From: Rhizoclosmatium globosum
Taxonomy: Eukaryota > Chytridiomycota > Chytridiomycetes > Chytridiales > Chytriomycetaceae
DNA length: 64,000 nt
Reading direction: 5' to 3'
NCBI GenBank assembly: GCA_002104985.1
Contig: MCGO01000026.1
Span: 310,001 to 374,000, forward strand
In this document: positions 1-12,117 of the stretch, in pieces
Position numbering within the stretch: the first letter of the stretch is position 1
Layout: each line of letters begins with the position of its first letter
Notes under the pieces: generated by a model
What the model was told of the DNA's origin: nothing
Database searches by the model: none
What the model saw: only the letters and a program-made list of their open reading frames with translations
Position numbers and translations under genes: made by a program

Positions 1-655
1 TCTTTTGCATTGACACCGTAGGCAAAGCTAGAATGCACAGAAAAACAATGAGTACTCTCATGGAGAGGGAGGGAAAGACTTACGCAGGGCCAGCAGCTTG
101 TGAGGAAACCGACAGGTTCTTCACGGCGTCTTCAATGCTCGAGACAGTTTCCTCCGTGATTCCTTCTGTCGTGTCACGTGCAGCCTGACGTTCGATCTGA
201 GCGCCCTGGATTGTTGTGCGTTTCCAGTTTCTGACCGAGGACTGAGTTGGTTGAGCGGCGGTTGAATCCAGCGACGCATTCGGCGTTGCGGTGGTTTCCG
301 AGGCAGTTTCCGAGGCCGCCTTTGCCGCGGCGAGCGACTGCGCCAGCGAGTGCGGAACGATCTGAGGCAGAAGAGCGGCAGGAGCGCGGGCCGATGCGAG
401 AAGCGGCTGGATTGGAAGTGCGGAGGAAGAGGCAGGTGCGACCGTTGGATCGGCTGAGTTTGCGCGGTTGACGGCGTTCCACTGGGCCGCCCGGCGTCGC
501 ATTCGCTCAACGTGGTTGGCCTCGCTGGTGCTGCCGTCTTTGGCCTTAGCGATCAGCTTGGCCTCCTTGGCGGCGATTCGTGCGCCCTGTCGACGGGTTG
601 CGGGCACGTAGAGAACGGGGTGACGTGCAAGGGCGGCGGGTGTACTGCGGAACAT
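1..655 (-). CDS. Unknown Ala/Ser-rich protein, 3' end outside the window
   Basis: The first exon starts at the ATG ending at 655 and runs to about 84, where the minus strand shows a clean GTAAGT donor. An acceptor (TGCATTCTAG) lies at about 28 and the frame continues to the left edge, so the protein is longer than the roughly 190 residues visible. The first 20-25 residues are Arg-rich and lack acidic residues, which would fit a mitochondrial targeting peptide (inference). The rest of the exon is rich in Ala, Ser, Thr and Gln with no domain I recognise. It is divergent from the gene at 984. Product unknown. Confidence 0.55.
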
Positions 656-983
656 GGTTCAGAATGTTCAGAGTTTGTTGGACAAAAAAGGAAGATGTCT
701 TGGTTTCTACTCTCCTTCCTCTTCTCCTTTGTTGTCACAATCTATGTGAAGCGCTTACAGTTTTACCATGCATTCATGAACTGGCAACTTGGGAGTGGTA
801 CCTTGTTTCTCTCTCTCTCTCCCTCACTCTTCCCTTCCTTGATTAATACTTATTCCTTAACAGAACTCTCCCAAACTCCTTACAATGAGCCTCCCGTCCT
901 GGTACACTTATTAAACTGCTCAAAACGAAAGTGAATGCACCTAATCCTTTATTGTTTTCCAGGAGCTTGTGGTGGCTCGTGCA
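656..983. other. Divergent intergenic region with a (TC)n tract
   Basis: This 328 nt stretch separates two divergent starts (655 minus, 984 plus). It holds a pyrimidine-rich TC run near 809-830 and an acceptor-like TTTTCCAG at about 954-961. The latter could mean that the gene at 984 has a 5' non-coding or short coding exon upstream; I could not define one. Confidence 0.4.
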
Positions 984-2181
984 ATGGCTGCTACAAAGCT
1001 TGACACCTTCAATCTTGATAACTCTAACGATAGATCCGATTTTGCTCTTAATATCAAATCTGCCCTTGATGATGCCTGGAATGCCGGCAATCCTTCGCAA
1101 CCTTCTTCTGGAGACGTTACCACTGCCAACAATCAACAATCTCAGCAGCCTCGTAAACGCGTCTACGGCGTCTTCCGTAAATTTGTTCTCGACTGTGTTA
1201 CTCAAGACCTGAGTCGTCGCATGAAATTGGTGGATGCATTTGTTAACGATCCCCTCCTCCTTGCGGTCAAGATACCTGACCTTGTTATCATTACATCAGC
1301 TACTCCATTTTCTGGCGCCGAAAAGATTGTTGAATGTGGGTTAATGTGGAATATCAAGAACGCCTATCTCAAATTCCTTGCACCCCAGACCTTAAAACAA
1401 AGGACAACAAATTCCACGCTCCAAGCCTCTCCGATATCAAAAACATTGTGCCCACCTCATCAGTTTCATCACCTCCACCAAAAACTGTTCCACATTCAGC
1501 GCCCCCCTTCAAACCCGAATACGATGTCTTGCTCAAGAACTTTACAAATTCCGCCGAGATATCTGGACCCTTGTCTCCTTCCAACTTTCGTGTCGGCCAT
1601 TCAGCCTACCTAAACTGTACATTCCATGACCTCCACGCGTTCCAACGCCTTCCCCGTATGTAGCACCCCAACTTCCACTCCACAAATACTAACCACCATA
1701 TTCCAAACGAAAAAAAGTCCCAACACTCCAATCAACACCACGAACCATACAAACGGTCAACCTCCTCAAACTCCTCCTCCAGCTCCACACATCCCACCTC
1801 ACAACACCTCCACCCCCATACATTGTCCTCGAAGGCCACGAGCACGTGGAATACTTGCACTTGCTTGCATCCGTGTTCCCGTCTGTTCGTGTTGTTGTCG
1901 TTGAATCGACACATGAGCAAGTTGAAGTGAAAGTGCGGGAGCAGGTTTCGACTGTACGTCGGATTGTGATGGGGGTGGTGGAGGATGTGGATGTCAAGAG
2001 TCTTATTGAGGCTGAGAAGGTTAAAATCGATGTTGGGTGTGCGAGTCTTGGGGCAGGGAAGGTGTTGAGGGTTGATGGTAGTGGGCTTGTGAATGTTACA
2101 GCGGAAGGAGTCGCGAATAGTGGAAAGCGAGGAGTTGTGGAAGTTTTGGGGGATCGTATTATCGATTGGCTTGAGGGTTAA
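984..2181 (+). CDS. Unknown conserved-looking protein, three exons
   Basis: Three exons can be joined in frame: 984-1335, 1389-1655 and 1718-2181, giving 360 codons. The donors are GTGGGT and GTATGT; the second intron has a perfect TACTAAC branch site. The ATG at 984 was chosen because its frame is open and it has G at +4. The frame stays open upstream to a possible acceptor at 961, so an earlier exon cannot be excluded. The N-terminal third is hydrophilic and Asn/Gln/Ser-rich, the middle is Pro/Ser-rich. The C-terminal 120 residues are Val-rich with alternating hydrophobics, which looks like a compact alpha/beta fold. I do not recognise the family. Confidence 0.6.
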
Positions 2182-2248
2182 TACACACTATATTTTACGA
2201 CATTGAAATCTATTTTACAATTGACAGCCATATAATGTGATTCTGAAC

Positions 2249-3161
2249 TCAAAAGAGTAAATCTGTATTATATGCATAATCATGAGCCGTAAAGCCCTTT
2301 TTGTTTTTGATGTGCATGCTCACTCCACCCCTTTCAATGAGCAGAACAGATGCCTCTGCAAAACCATATGACATGGAATAATGCAAAGCTGTTGATCCAT
2401 CTTCATCCACCATTCCAGCATTTGCTCCTGACTCAAGCAAAATCTTGAAGGGAATCAGCAAGTAACAATCCAAAACTACCAAGAGGTTTCTTACCAAAAT
2501 ACACTTTGTCATTCCTTTTGATGCAGCAATCATTAATGCCGTCTGGCCTTTCTGGTTCACCATATCGACAATTTGTGGGAATAGATTCACATAGATTGCA
2601 ACAGCCTGTTCAAAGAAACGAGACATGGTCAACACCTCTCAATCAGGCGGATTTACAAGTGAAAACAGTTGAATTTACCTCCTCATTCTTGTGTTCGGCT
2701 GCAATGATGATGGCAGTGTTTCCTGCAAAGTCCTATCCCAACCAACATAAGACGATTCCACAGCCACAAAGCTTACTTACCCGCGAAATACCTTCCGCCT
2801 CATGTCCGCGCTCTAGAAGATATTGAACAATGGTGTTTTGGTTGTATTTGATGGCATAGAAGAGAATGGGCCTGATGGTAGCTTTTTAGCTCGCACAACA
2901 GCACAAGACAAAGATAGAAACACAGGCCCACAGGGACAAACGCTCCCAACCCCGCCACCAATTCACTAGACCCAATACTCACCACCCGTTTGAGGCATCG
3001 ATGCATTGGATCGCAAGTTTCTTGTTTTCCATGAGTTGCCGGAGACCCGCCAGATCGCCTGTCGCCACAGAGTCTTTGAGCAGCTGCTGCAGCGTCAGTT
3101 CGCTGCTCGGTATCGAAAGAGTCTGGAGGGCAGAGAGTATTGTGGATGACGGGGTCTCCAT
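2249..3161 (-). CDS. Ankyrin-repeat protein
   Basis: Five exons splice into a protein of about 210 residues. It starts at the ATG ending at 3161; a TTG further upstream in frame is not a start. Exon junctions are near 2983/2871, 2781, 2611, 2496 and about 2446. Four ankyrin-type helix pairs are visible: a degenerate first unit, then NTAIIIAAEHKNEE, then QTALMIAASKG, then STALHYSMSYGFAEA with the following KGFTAHDYA half-repeat. There is no signal peptide or membrane segment. Small stand-alone ankyrin proteins of this size occur in fungi as chaperone-like adaptors, but nothing here names the partner. Stop is TGA at 2249-2251. Confidence 0.8.
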
Positions 3162-3617
3162 GAGTGGTGTTTGGGAGTTCAACGACTATGCAGAAAATTC
3201 AATCGCTCTCATGAACCCCTCCATTAACTCAACTGCTGCGTTCACGCTCTTATCCTAGATGTCAGTCTCTCATATTGGCTGTAAACTACTTGATTTATCA
3301 GTGTTTCTGCCCGCCCATCAACCCAAAGAGGTTTCTTGTACCATCTATGACGAGATTCGGTCGTCTGATGCTACAAGAGGTTACCAAACAAATTCTTTTC
3401 TTTCTTCGCCTTTTTCTGATGATCCTTTATGTCGATGGAGATGGTGAAAAATTTTCTCGAAAAGGGGGTATAAGAGGACCAGTTGAAACTCACCTTTTTC
3501 TTTCTTCGAAAACACATTGAGTCACGTCACTTCGATTCACGACACTGCCCAAAAAAGAAACCTGTCAAAAGTCCTCAGTCACGTGACTTCAATCTGCACT
3601 CTAAAACTGTTTTGGAG
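3162..3617. other. Divergent promoter region
   Basis: 456 nt between the ankyrin gene (minus) and the phosphatase-like gene (plus). Two short direct repeats of the CACGTGAC type (GTCACGTCACTT near 3521 and AGTCACGTGACTT near 3577) suggest a bHLH or CREB-like binding site serving the downstream gene. That is inference from motif shape only. No other feature seen. Confidence 0.35.
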
Positions 3618-6434
3618 ATGGACTTGAATTCAATGATGCTTTCGGATTCGGAGGATCCGCCGTTCCGCGAACCAACTCCTCCTACTGTTATACCTTCGCG
3701 TATTCCACAGTTTGACCTCCAGACTCTGTTGGGTAATGTGAATGCTGCTGCGGCCGAGCTGCCAACTGCAATCCAGCCATCACTTGTACAGACTCCAGCA
3801 GTAGTTGCTGCTCCGACAGTTGTTACTCCGGCATCGCCAGTGAAAGCTGCGCCTCCTCTCGTGCACGTTAGTTTCCTTGCAAGTGCCCATCCCATCTTAA
3901 ACCTGTATCCTCTCTATTCCTCTTGCAGATCAATCCTCCTCCGCCAGCAGTCTCGCGCACGCCGCCCCTTGAAGACGGGCAGCTGCATGAATCGAAGCCG
4001 CCAGTGTTCCCAACCACGTTGCAATCAGCTCAAGTTCAGTCCAGAGGGTCACCTGCGCCGCAACCCACTTCCAGGCCATCAACTGCTCCAACGTCCAAGG
4101 AAGATGTCGCTGTACTTGCACCTAGTCTCGCCAAAGTGATTTCATCAAATCGCGAAGAATCCCCAATCCCTACAGCGGCTAGCACCCCACTTCTTGGAAA
4201 CTCATCTCCTTCAACAATGGGACTTCCTCCCAGACCTCCTGCCGCTCCACGTCGCTCATCTCCGGGAGATTTATCTAGCATACTACCAGGTTCAAACGGA
4301 ACTCCCCCCTTTTCACATCAACAAATGAATCTGGATACAAACGCGGGACGACCACCACAGCAACCTCCAGCTCCAGGATTAGATCGAAATTCTAATGGCG
4401 ATAAGAACCCAGTACGTTCAAGTTCGGTTCACGAACGGGGAACCCAACAACAGCAACAACAGCAACAGCAAAATCCACCTTCAATGAATCAAGGAAACGG
4501 TCAAAAGTTTCCACAACGAAGAATGACAGGAGGTCCACAAGGACCATTGGGGCCACCGCAACCAAACAGAGGTCCAGATGGTTTCAACAGACGACCGCCT
4601 CCTGGACCAAATGCGACGCCTGTTGGTGGGACAAAGCGAACTGTTGAAGAGGCATTTCCTGGTTTGGCTTCGGGTGTAAGGGTACGTGTCACGCATTTCA
4701 TCATCCCAAAAATGTTCAAATACTAATTAATCTTTGATAGAATATGAAATCAGTTCTCGTAAACCAAATGAAATTCGATGCGCAAAAGTCTGGTCAGTTG
4801 ACAACTTCTGCTATCAGTAAATCCTCAAATTCACCCGACCAAGCCACGCTCGAGTCCACAACACTATCGGCAAGCAACATACTAATTTCAGACAAGAAGG
4901 AAAAGCCGTTGTTGTTTTCACCAGCGCTTCAACCGCCTGAATGGAGTTTCAAACTCATCTTGCCTGTTGATCCGACACTTCCATCCGACAAAGCAAATGA
5001 TACCACCTTTTCGCAGTTGACGACAGTCTCCATTATTCGACGGCCTGGGTTCCCAACATTTTTACTGGAATCTGAATATACTTTGAAGTCCTTGTTGCCC
5101 CGATCGTATTTCAACATTTTGCATGGCCATGGCGTTCCACATAACTTTGTATTTACATTCACCAATCCTGAGCATACCTTGTTTAAAGAAATGGCTGGAC
5201 TTCGAAAGGTATGTGCCTCAACCATGGGTACAAGAACCTGTTGCTAATGTCTTTGACTCAGACGGGATATTTTAATATTAAAGAAGCCGGGTCCAACGAA
5301 GAATGGGAATTACATTTAAAGCAATCTCGAGAGAGAACGTGAGTTATTAGGTTATATATTTTAAAGGGTTTAACTCACCTGTCATTGACAGTAATTTCTT
5401 TGGATACCTCATTCGTGCATCTGACTTACGCAATTTTATTCAACAACGCATGACTATGATGACTACAAGTCGCAAACTGCCACTTGTACTTGATCTTGAT
5501 GATACCCTCGTCCGCATGATTGGGAATGAAGAAGGGCGTTATGTACCTCCACACATGGCTGAGCTTGGTTTGTAACCGCATTTGTGTAAATATGTTGCTG
5601 ACATCAATTCATTAGTACCGAATCGAGTGAGGGCATTGGCGGACGGTCGCAAAGTTGTCTTGACGGAACGAGTCGAGGAGTTTTTGCAATGGGCGCAACG
5701 ATATTTTGAAATATCAGTTTGTAGTGTTGGTGACCAGCCTTATGTGGACATGGTGATTGCGGTGTTGGATCCTCAGAGGACGGCGATTCGTGGGGCAGGG
5801 TACTCAGCTCGTGCAGAGTTTATGCATATTCAAGGAACTTCTATGGCCAGACGGCCTCCCAAAGACTTGGACTCTCTTATGGTGTTTCCCACAAAAGGGT
5901 CTGGGGCAGATGCGAATAGTCCTGGAGGGTTTTCTGGACCATTTGTGGAAGCCTTGGTCATTGACGATAATGTTGGTATGTGGCCTGTGGACCAGCAAGA
6001 TAACATTATTGTAAGTTTCACGTCATCTACTGTGTATAGCTAATTTCAAACAGGTGGTAAGGGAGCAGAAGAACAACAAGGTCTGGAATGTGCAGCTCTT
6101 CCCTCATGTACAAAACGTTCTTCAAAGCGTTCATACCGAGTTTTATAAGCAGCTTGACGCTTGGGATAGTAAGACTGCAAGTCCTGCAAACCCTGGACCC
6201 TCGTCTCGTCAAATTTACAAGGAGTTCTTAAGGAATGAGTTGACCCGGAAGATTGCTGAACCTTATATACCCGTTGGATCAAACAATGCAGTATCAGTCT
6301 CACTAAGTGAGACAGGTGTCATCCCCTCCCCTGTGATTGCACAACTCCAAAACAGCAACATTGTCCCTTCCCCTGTTATTTCCCAAAAAAGCCTGTCTCC
6401 TTTGATTGGTACATTTTCATTACCCGATGATTGA
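3618..6434 (+). CDS. FCP1/CPL-like RNA polymerase II CTD phosphatase
   Basis: Seven exons (introns about 3867-3928, 4682-4740, 5209-5261, 5339-5391, 5568-5615, 6011-6053) give exactly 832 codons from ATG 3618. The first 330 residues are disordered, Pro/Ser-rich, with a poly-Gln run encoded near 4450. The catalytic HAD module is in the last third: LVLDLDDTLVRM at about residue 550 carries the DxDxT nucleophile motif, followed by an ERVEEFLQWAQRYFEISVCS segment and VIDDNVGMWP as the acidic motif IV. This order is typical of FCP1/SCP/plant CPL phosphatases, which remove phosphate from the Pol II C-terminal repeat in the nucleus. No BRCT or dsRNA-binding domain was seen, so it is not classical FCP1. 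Substrate is inferred. Confidence 0.75.
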
Positions 6435-6553
6435 ATAAAGAATTCATTGTAATCTGCTATAACGACGTCGCTAACCTGTCATTAGATGTACTATTACATT
6501 TACATTGCTCCCCTGAGAGACCAATAGTCAAAGAATACTTTTATTTTTCCCTT

Positions 6554-9188
6554 TTAACCTAACCGGTAATCATCAAGTATGGTAGACAGGCGTCGTTGTC
6601 GCGTCAGCTCTACGCCCAATCGTTCTCCCAAGGCCTTTTCATCCATAGCAAGTAACACTGCCCCATTAATCTTTTGTTCCTTCACTTTCTCTCCCGCGGT
6701 CTTTTCACCCATCATATCCAGCCATTTTGCTGTCTCATCTGCATCCCAGAACATTGCATGTTTTGAACCCAATTGAAGCTCTGGATTCGGCAAAGAATGA
6801 GGCCGAAACATGTCGCTGCTAGATGGTGGGCGCAAACCAGTTTGTTGCATATTCTGGTTTTGTAATTGCAGCAGAGTTGGGATGGAGCCGCTCTGCGAAG
6901 TGGCGCGGCTCTGCTGTGCAACAGGGGCGGGAAGCTGAGAACTTGGGTTGTACAGATACTTTTGTTGCTGAGTATTGCCCCCAAAGTAGTTGTATGAATT
7001 GTTGTTCAGCATGGGCGTCGACGAAGACTGGGGAGAGCTTTGTGGAGGCAGCGATCGTTGAAGCCCCATCATATTGTCCAACGGTTGGCTCCCGACTAGA
7101 GGTGAAACTGCGAGATGGGGACCTGACCCATTCATCATTACAGGCCCATTTCCGCCGTACATATCCATGCGAGTACCCCCTACACTAATTTGGGCCGGAA
7201 GAGGAATGTTGTTGGCATAGATTGAAGCATAGTCTGCATCCGATTTTGCCTTCTCCAGAACGCGAGTCATTTCTCTGAAAGTTGGTCTCTTTTCAGGATT
7301 TTGGTCCCATCCAGATTCAATTAATGAGCGAATTGGTTGAGGCACATCGGCAGAAAGAGCAAGTTCGGGACGCCGCCCGGATTGTACCAGAGCAATCACA
7401 TTCTGCATAATCGGAATAATTGCTTCATATGCAATACAATATGGACCAGACCATGAGAAAATTTCTGTCATGACAATAGTAAACGCATAAACGTCGCCCG
7501 GTTTGGAAATCTAGTTGCAATGTTGTTAAGGAAAATATCAATCACTATTAGAATCCATACCAAGGCATTCATATCAAACAGTTCAGGCGCCATCCACAAA
7601 GGTGTTCCCATTCCTCCATTTACAGTCATAGATCCCATGGAGATTGCCGCCTGCATCTTCAAACCTCGAATAGCACCGCCACTGAATTCTTTGTTATTTG
7701 CAGAAGATGATGAACTAGCACCATTCCAAAAGGTTGATTCCATTCCCAAACTCTTGACATGCGCAAATCCAAAGTCACAAACTTTGGCTCTCAGAAATAC
7801 CCCCGAGTCATCTAACAATACATTCAAGGCCTTCAAATCTCTATGCACCATGTTAAGGGTATCATGTAAATATGCCATAGCGTGTGAGACGTCTCGTGCA
7901 ATTCGAATTCGTTGTGCCAGAGATGGGATTGGTGAGCTTTCAATGTATGACTTCAAACATCCAAGAGGAAGAAGCTCCATAACTAATCCAAGACCAAGAC
8001 CTTCTTCAATCATGACTCCAAATAGTCGTACTGCATTGGGATGAACAATTCGACTCATGATTTCTGCCTCCTTAATGACAGCTTCACGTTGTTGTTTAGT
8101 GAGATGCTTCACGGATATGATTTTAACAGCGACAGAGTTTCCAGCGTAAGTAGCTCGACGGACAAATCCAGACGTTCCTGATCCAAGTTTTCCTGACGGT
8201 GTAAGGTCGATTTTAAGTGCGGTGGCTGGAATGATGAATCCAGGGGGTAAGGTAGATTTAGCCGCAGTGGTAGTACTGCTTCTATCTTGCTCTGCATTGG
8301 GAATAGTTGGTGGTGGCACTGGGGGCTTCTCTGCGACAGTGGCAGTAAGTTTACCACTTGAAGGCATTTTCGAGATTGTATTTGGTTTTCGAACATCAAT
8401 TCCTTGTTGTTGGAGACCGAGTATGTAATCCAAATCGGCTGACGACATTTTATCCATCATGATTCCCATTTGGTCTCCAGTTGGCCTTTCCAAGGTTACC
8501 ATATTCCCACTGACTGATAGAAAACGAGCATCCACTTTGAAAGAACCAGACAAGTCTGTCCATGTTCTGACAGGAAGTTTTGGTAATGGGAGCACAGGAG
8601 GCGGCCTCGCAGAGGTCGACACAGGTTGCTGAGCCTGTTGAGTCTTCACTGTGTCCTGTCTAGTTATTTCAGACAGTTGAGAGAAAGATTCCGCCAACGT
8701 CAGTGATATCTTCTTGCTCATCGCTCGGACTTTTTAATGGGGACTTAATGGGGGTGGATAGGCCTATGAGGGGAACCTACTTCTTTCAGCAGCATCCGGT
8801 GCTTCCTCATCTTCAAAGTAAAGAGATTGTAACGATTCTAACGTTGGTATCAACTGTGCCCTTGCGAACTTGGTGGCCCCTGGTATCCCTGCCAACAAGA
8901 GCGAATCCAGCAATTGCAGCGACTAATGCGGAAACATGAGCAATCCGAGCCCAAAAATTAATGAAGGAGAATGCGTACTTTGAATATTTGGCGATGGTTT
9001 CGTGCATTGTGATCCTGCAGACGCCTCTCAATAACCTGCATCATTTCAACACACTTTGCTCTAAAGACAGATGAGCCAAAGAAATGTATTGAATTAAAGA
9101 TGCGATCGACTTACGGATCTTGCGCGTCTCTCGTAAGAGCTGCCATATCACTTGCAGACAGCTTATCTGTGTCATTTGCTGTGGCCAT
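6554..9188 (-). CDS. ENTH-like / SHD1 / TKL protein kinase / SAM protein
   Basis: I join five exons starting at the ATG ending at 9188. Residues 1-115 resemble an ENTH/VHS superhelix: RRLQDHNARNHRQIFK and SLQLLDSLLLAG match the epsin pattern, ending in an RIRAMSKKISLTLAE helix. That last helix spans the intron 8723-8775 (GTAGGT...TTAAAAAG), which supports one gene rather than two. RTWTDLSGSFKVDARFL (about 155) is an SLA1 SHD1 domain. The kinase (about 275-560) has GSGTSGFVRR, VAVKI, HRDLKALNVLL, DFGFAH and GTPLWMAPE, all needed residues present, TKL type. A Gln/Ser/Pro-rich linker leads to a C-terminal SAM domain. About 805 residues. An endocytic or actin-patch kinase is inferred. Confidence 0.8.
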
Positions 9189-9293
9189 CCTACAGCCTCA
9201 TAATCAGCAATCATTGAAGCCGAATGAGCTTTCCGGCGACCCTTACGTCGTTCTGAGACGCTCCATTGACATGTTCCTGTGTCTCTTTCCTCC

Positions 9294-12024
9294 TTATTTT
9301 ATTCGTTTAAAAAAGGACAGTGTAGAAAAGGATTCTTCAAAATCGTTTGGATTCATGCCTGCTATTAACAAAGTTTTCCCCATTTCACCATCTTCTAGGG
9401 ATTCGTGTCGGATACACATTCGTCCATATTTCTCTGAAGTAAGAATATTCATTAAGAGGGAATTTCTGGCTTCGCTATATTTGATCTTGCCGGTTTGCTT
9501 ACCAAATTCGTCACTTAATGCTGCTAACGAGTGTTTTACGGACAAATATTCTTGAAGCATAGGCAAAGATACTGTTTGGGGCCCAACTAGGTTGAGATTT
9601 GCAGGTGAAGATGGCATGTCCACAAATACTAAACGCGAACTTAAAGACTTGCTGGAATTAAGTGATACGCTGATAGAAATAATATAGATTCGACTGGAGA
9701 AGGAAGAACTGTATGAGTAGAGCAGTCGTATACGCTCTGCTTTGTTTTCAATCGCTTGTTGTATCTTTGACAATGTTTCCATGGATTCAAGTACGATGGA
9801 TGAAGGCTCTGGCTTAATGTGCAGGTTGCTTTTTATGGTACTGGTGTTCAAACTGGTTTCCAGCTTCGATAACAAATCGTATGCTTAAACTGTGTCAGTC
9901 GAGAAACACCAAGTTAAAATTGATACCTTTTTCACGATGAATTTCTATACATGATATAGTAACTGCCGCTTTCGAAATTTGTTTGTTTTCTCCAACTGAA
10001 TCCAACAAAGTTGTGATTCCCATTGCTATAATTCCACGTCGTCCACCTTCCCCATATAGCACTGAATGCCTTCTCTGAAGAAGAAATATAAGTTGGTAAA
10101 AATTTCATCCATGTATGACATTACACTATTTCCGCTGCTCAAGAACAGTACAGAGAAATTCAGCCCATCAAGGCATCCTGATACATATTGTTTCATAGAT
10201 TTGGCATAGAATTCATCTTCCGATGAGGATGATGTAAATATTTGATCAAAAGTTACTTCAACGTCATCCATTTTGTTTTTTGCTACTACACATCGTTCAC
10301 CAAGCAATCGTACCGAGGGATCCCCAACCGTATTTGTTCCGGTCATCCGACATACAACTTCAATACCTCCTCGTAAATTATGAATCAAATTCTTCAGATA
10401 TCTTCCGGATCGTTGAGACACTTGAACCATGTTTTGCAACGATTGATTGATTGTCTCTGTCTGAAAAACTTTCTCAACAAGTGGCACCATCATTCTGCTA
10501 CATTCTTTAAACATTGTATCCAGGCTTTCTTTAACTTCAGATTTATATCGTTGATGTTCTATTCGGAGCTTACGAAGTTGGTTCAAATTCCTTACAGCAG
10601 AAACCCCAAACCGCCTCCTCCACTCTTCTAATTCAGCTAAACGCATTTTTAAATTTAAGATAGTAGCGGTTAAGCCCCTTATTTTCATGTCTTTTTGCTC
10701 AATCACTTTTGACGGTAATTCAGGCAACATATCAAGTCTCAGCATTCGAAGGGATTCAACTTCATTTCTTAATGCTTTTATAACGTCATTGTGTTCGAAT
10801 AATTGCGCATTAGCTTCAATGAGAGCCTGGTCTCGTTGGCCGTTCTCGTCTCGCTGTTGTGCAAGATCCAACCGAAGACTTGCAAGCTCATCTTCCAGCT
10901 GCGTATTCTCAAGAATCAATTTCCGTATTTCTTTGTTTGCAATTTCTAACTTTGCGTCCAAGTCCGATAGTTTCCATTTTGTAACATTAAACAATCGTTG
11001 GGAAGCACTTGACTTCAAATCAACCAATGAAATGGCGCTGTCTCCCTTATGTTTATCATGATGATCAGCAATCTGCTCCAAGTCAAGTTCGTCATCTGAT
11101 TTTGCTCTAGATTCCCAATATCCAATTTCAGTATCTAATTCACAACTGGGAAGCCTTTCAACACAAAACATTTTGAGAGTTCTATCTACATCATAAGCAC
11201 AATCACGCAATGCTTGAAGAATTTCGGTCCTGGTTGGTATCTCAATACTATTCGCAGATCTCGCACGATTCAATTTTCGCTCAATAAAGGTGATCGTTTG
11301 TTTGACTTCTGGAATAGTCAACTCTAACGAAAGTGGCATTAAGCTCCAACAACCTGTGGTTCCATCATACATATGCCGAACAGGACGTATCGAGGGAAGC
11401 ATTTGCCAAGCAACGTATCGATTCATCGTTGGATCATATAATCGTGTTGCGGACGTGAAAAAGGAGTCGTGTAAGTGGGGCAAATCAATAACTAGTCCCT
11501 CATCATAGTGAGTTTGCTCTCGATCTTGTTTCTTTCTTGATTCATTAAGAAAATAGCCTCTATCACGTATCCATGATTCTGGAACTGGGAGAGGAGGTTG
11601 ATTCTTTCAACAATAATTAACAACGTTTACCAACGGACTAGTTTTGATATACCTGCTTGTTCCAATCGATATAAAACCATTTTCGTGATGCATCCTTGAA
11701 ACAGGTATATGCCTTTCCACTTGAAGTGATAAATGTGTCATGAATATAATCTGAGTTGGGCAAGAACTGAAAATCCGAGGTTTTATGCAAATCTGAAACT
11801 GATTCACTTGCAATAAATCCAGAATCATTGACTTCAACAGAAACCTCAAATAATTCTTTTTGCTCAGGTGTTAATTCGTTTTCACGTCGTTCTTGTTCTT
11901 GCTGTCGGGCATATTCCAGTTCCGCTCGTTGAGTAGCAGCCCTTGCTTCTTCTTCTTCATGAAGTCTCTTCTGTTCTGCCTCTAACTCGGACTTTCTTCG
12001 ATTAGTTGATGCAGCTGCTCCCAT
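9294..12024 (-). CDS. Kinesin-14-like pseudo-motor with N-myristoylation motif
   Basis: Four exons (12024-11653, 11603-10125, 10074-9927, 9883-9294) give 862 codons exactly. MGAAASTN at the start is a classical N-myristoylation signal. An acidic/Arg coiled segment follows (residues 12-55), then a region with WFYIDW, and a long coiled coil (about 290-460). YLKNLIHNLRGGIEVVCRM matches the kinesin-14 neck, placing the motor at the C terminus. The motor keeps the order of kinesin elements: GRRGII, TISCIEIHREKAYDLL, LVFVDMPSSP in place of DLAGSE, and NPNDFEESFSTLSFFKR near the end. The P-loop position reads SSGNSRRHS and lacks GK[ST], so ATP hydrolysis is unlikely. Compare the inactive Vik1/Cik1 partners of Kar3; role inferred. 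Confidence 0.75.
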
Positions 12025-12117
12025 TCTTTGGATGTTTTGGAAATCACAAACAATCAAGAAAAACAAAAGGTTTATTTAAAACCACACTAGTACATATAGA
12101 TCCCACATTAAAATAAG

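Noticed and set aside
931..1212. Long hydrophobic frame in the second gene
   Set aside because: It is the +1 shadow of the 984 frame and ends without a matching splice into the later exons.
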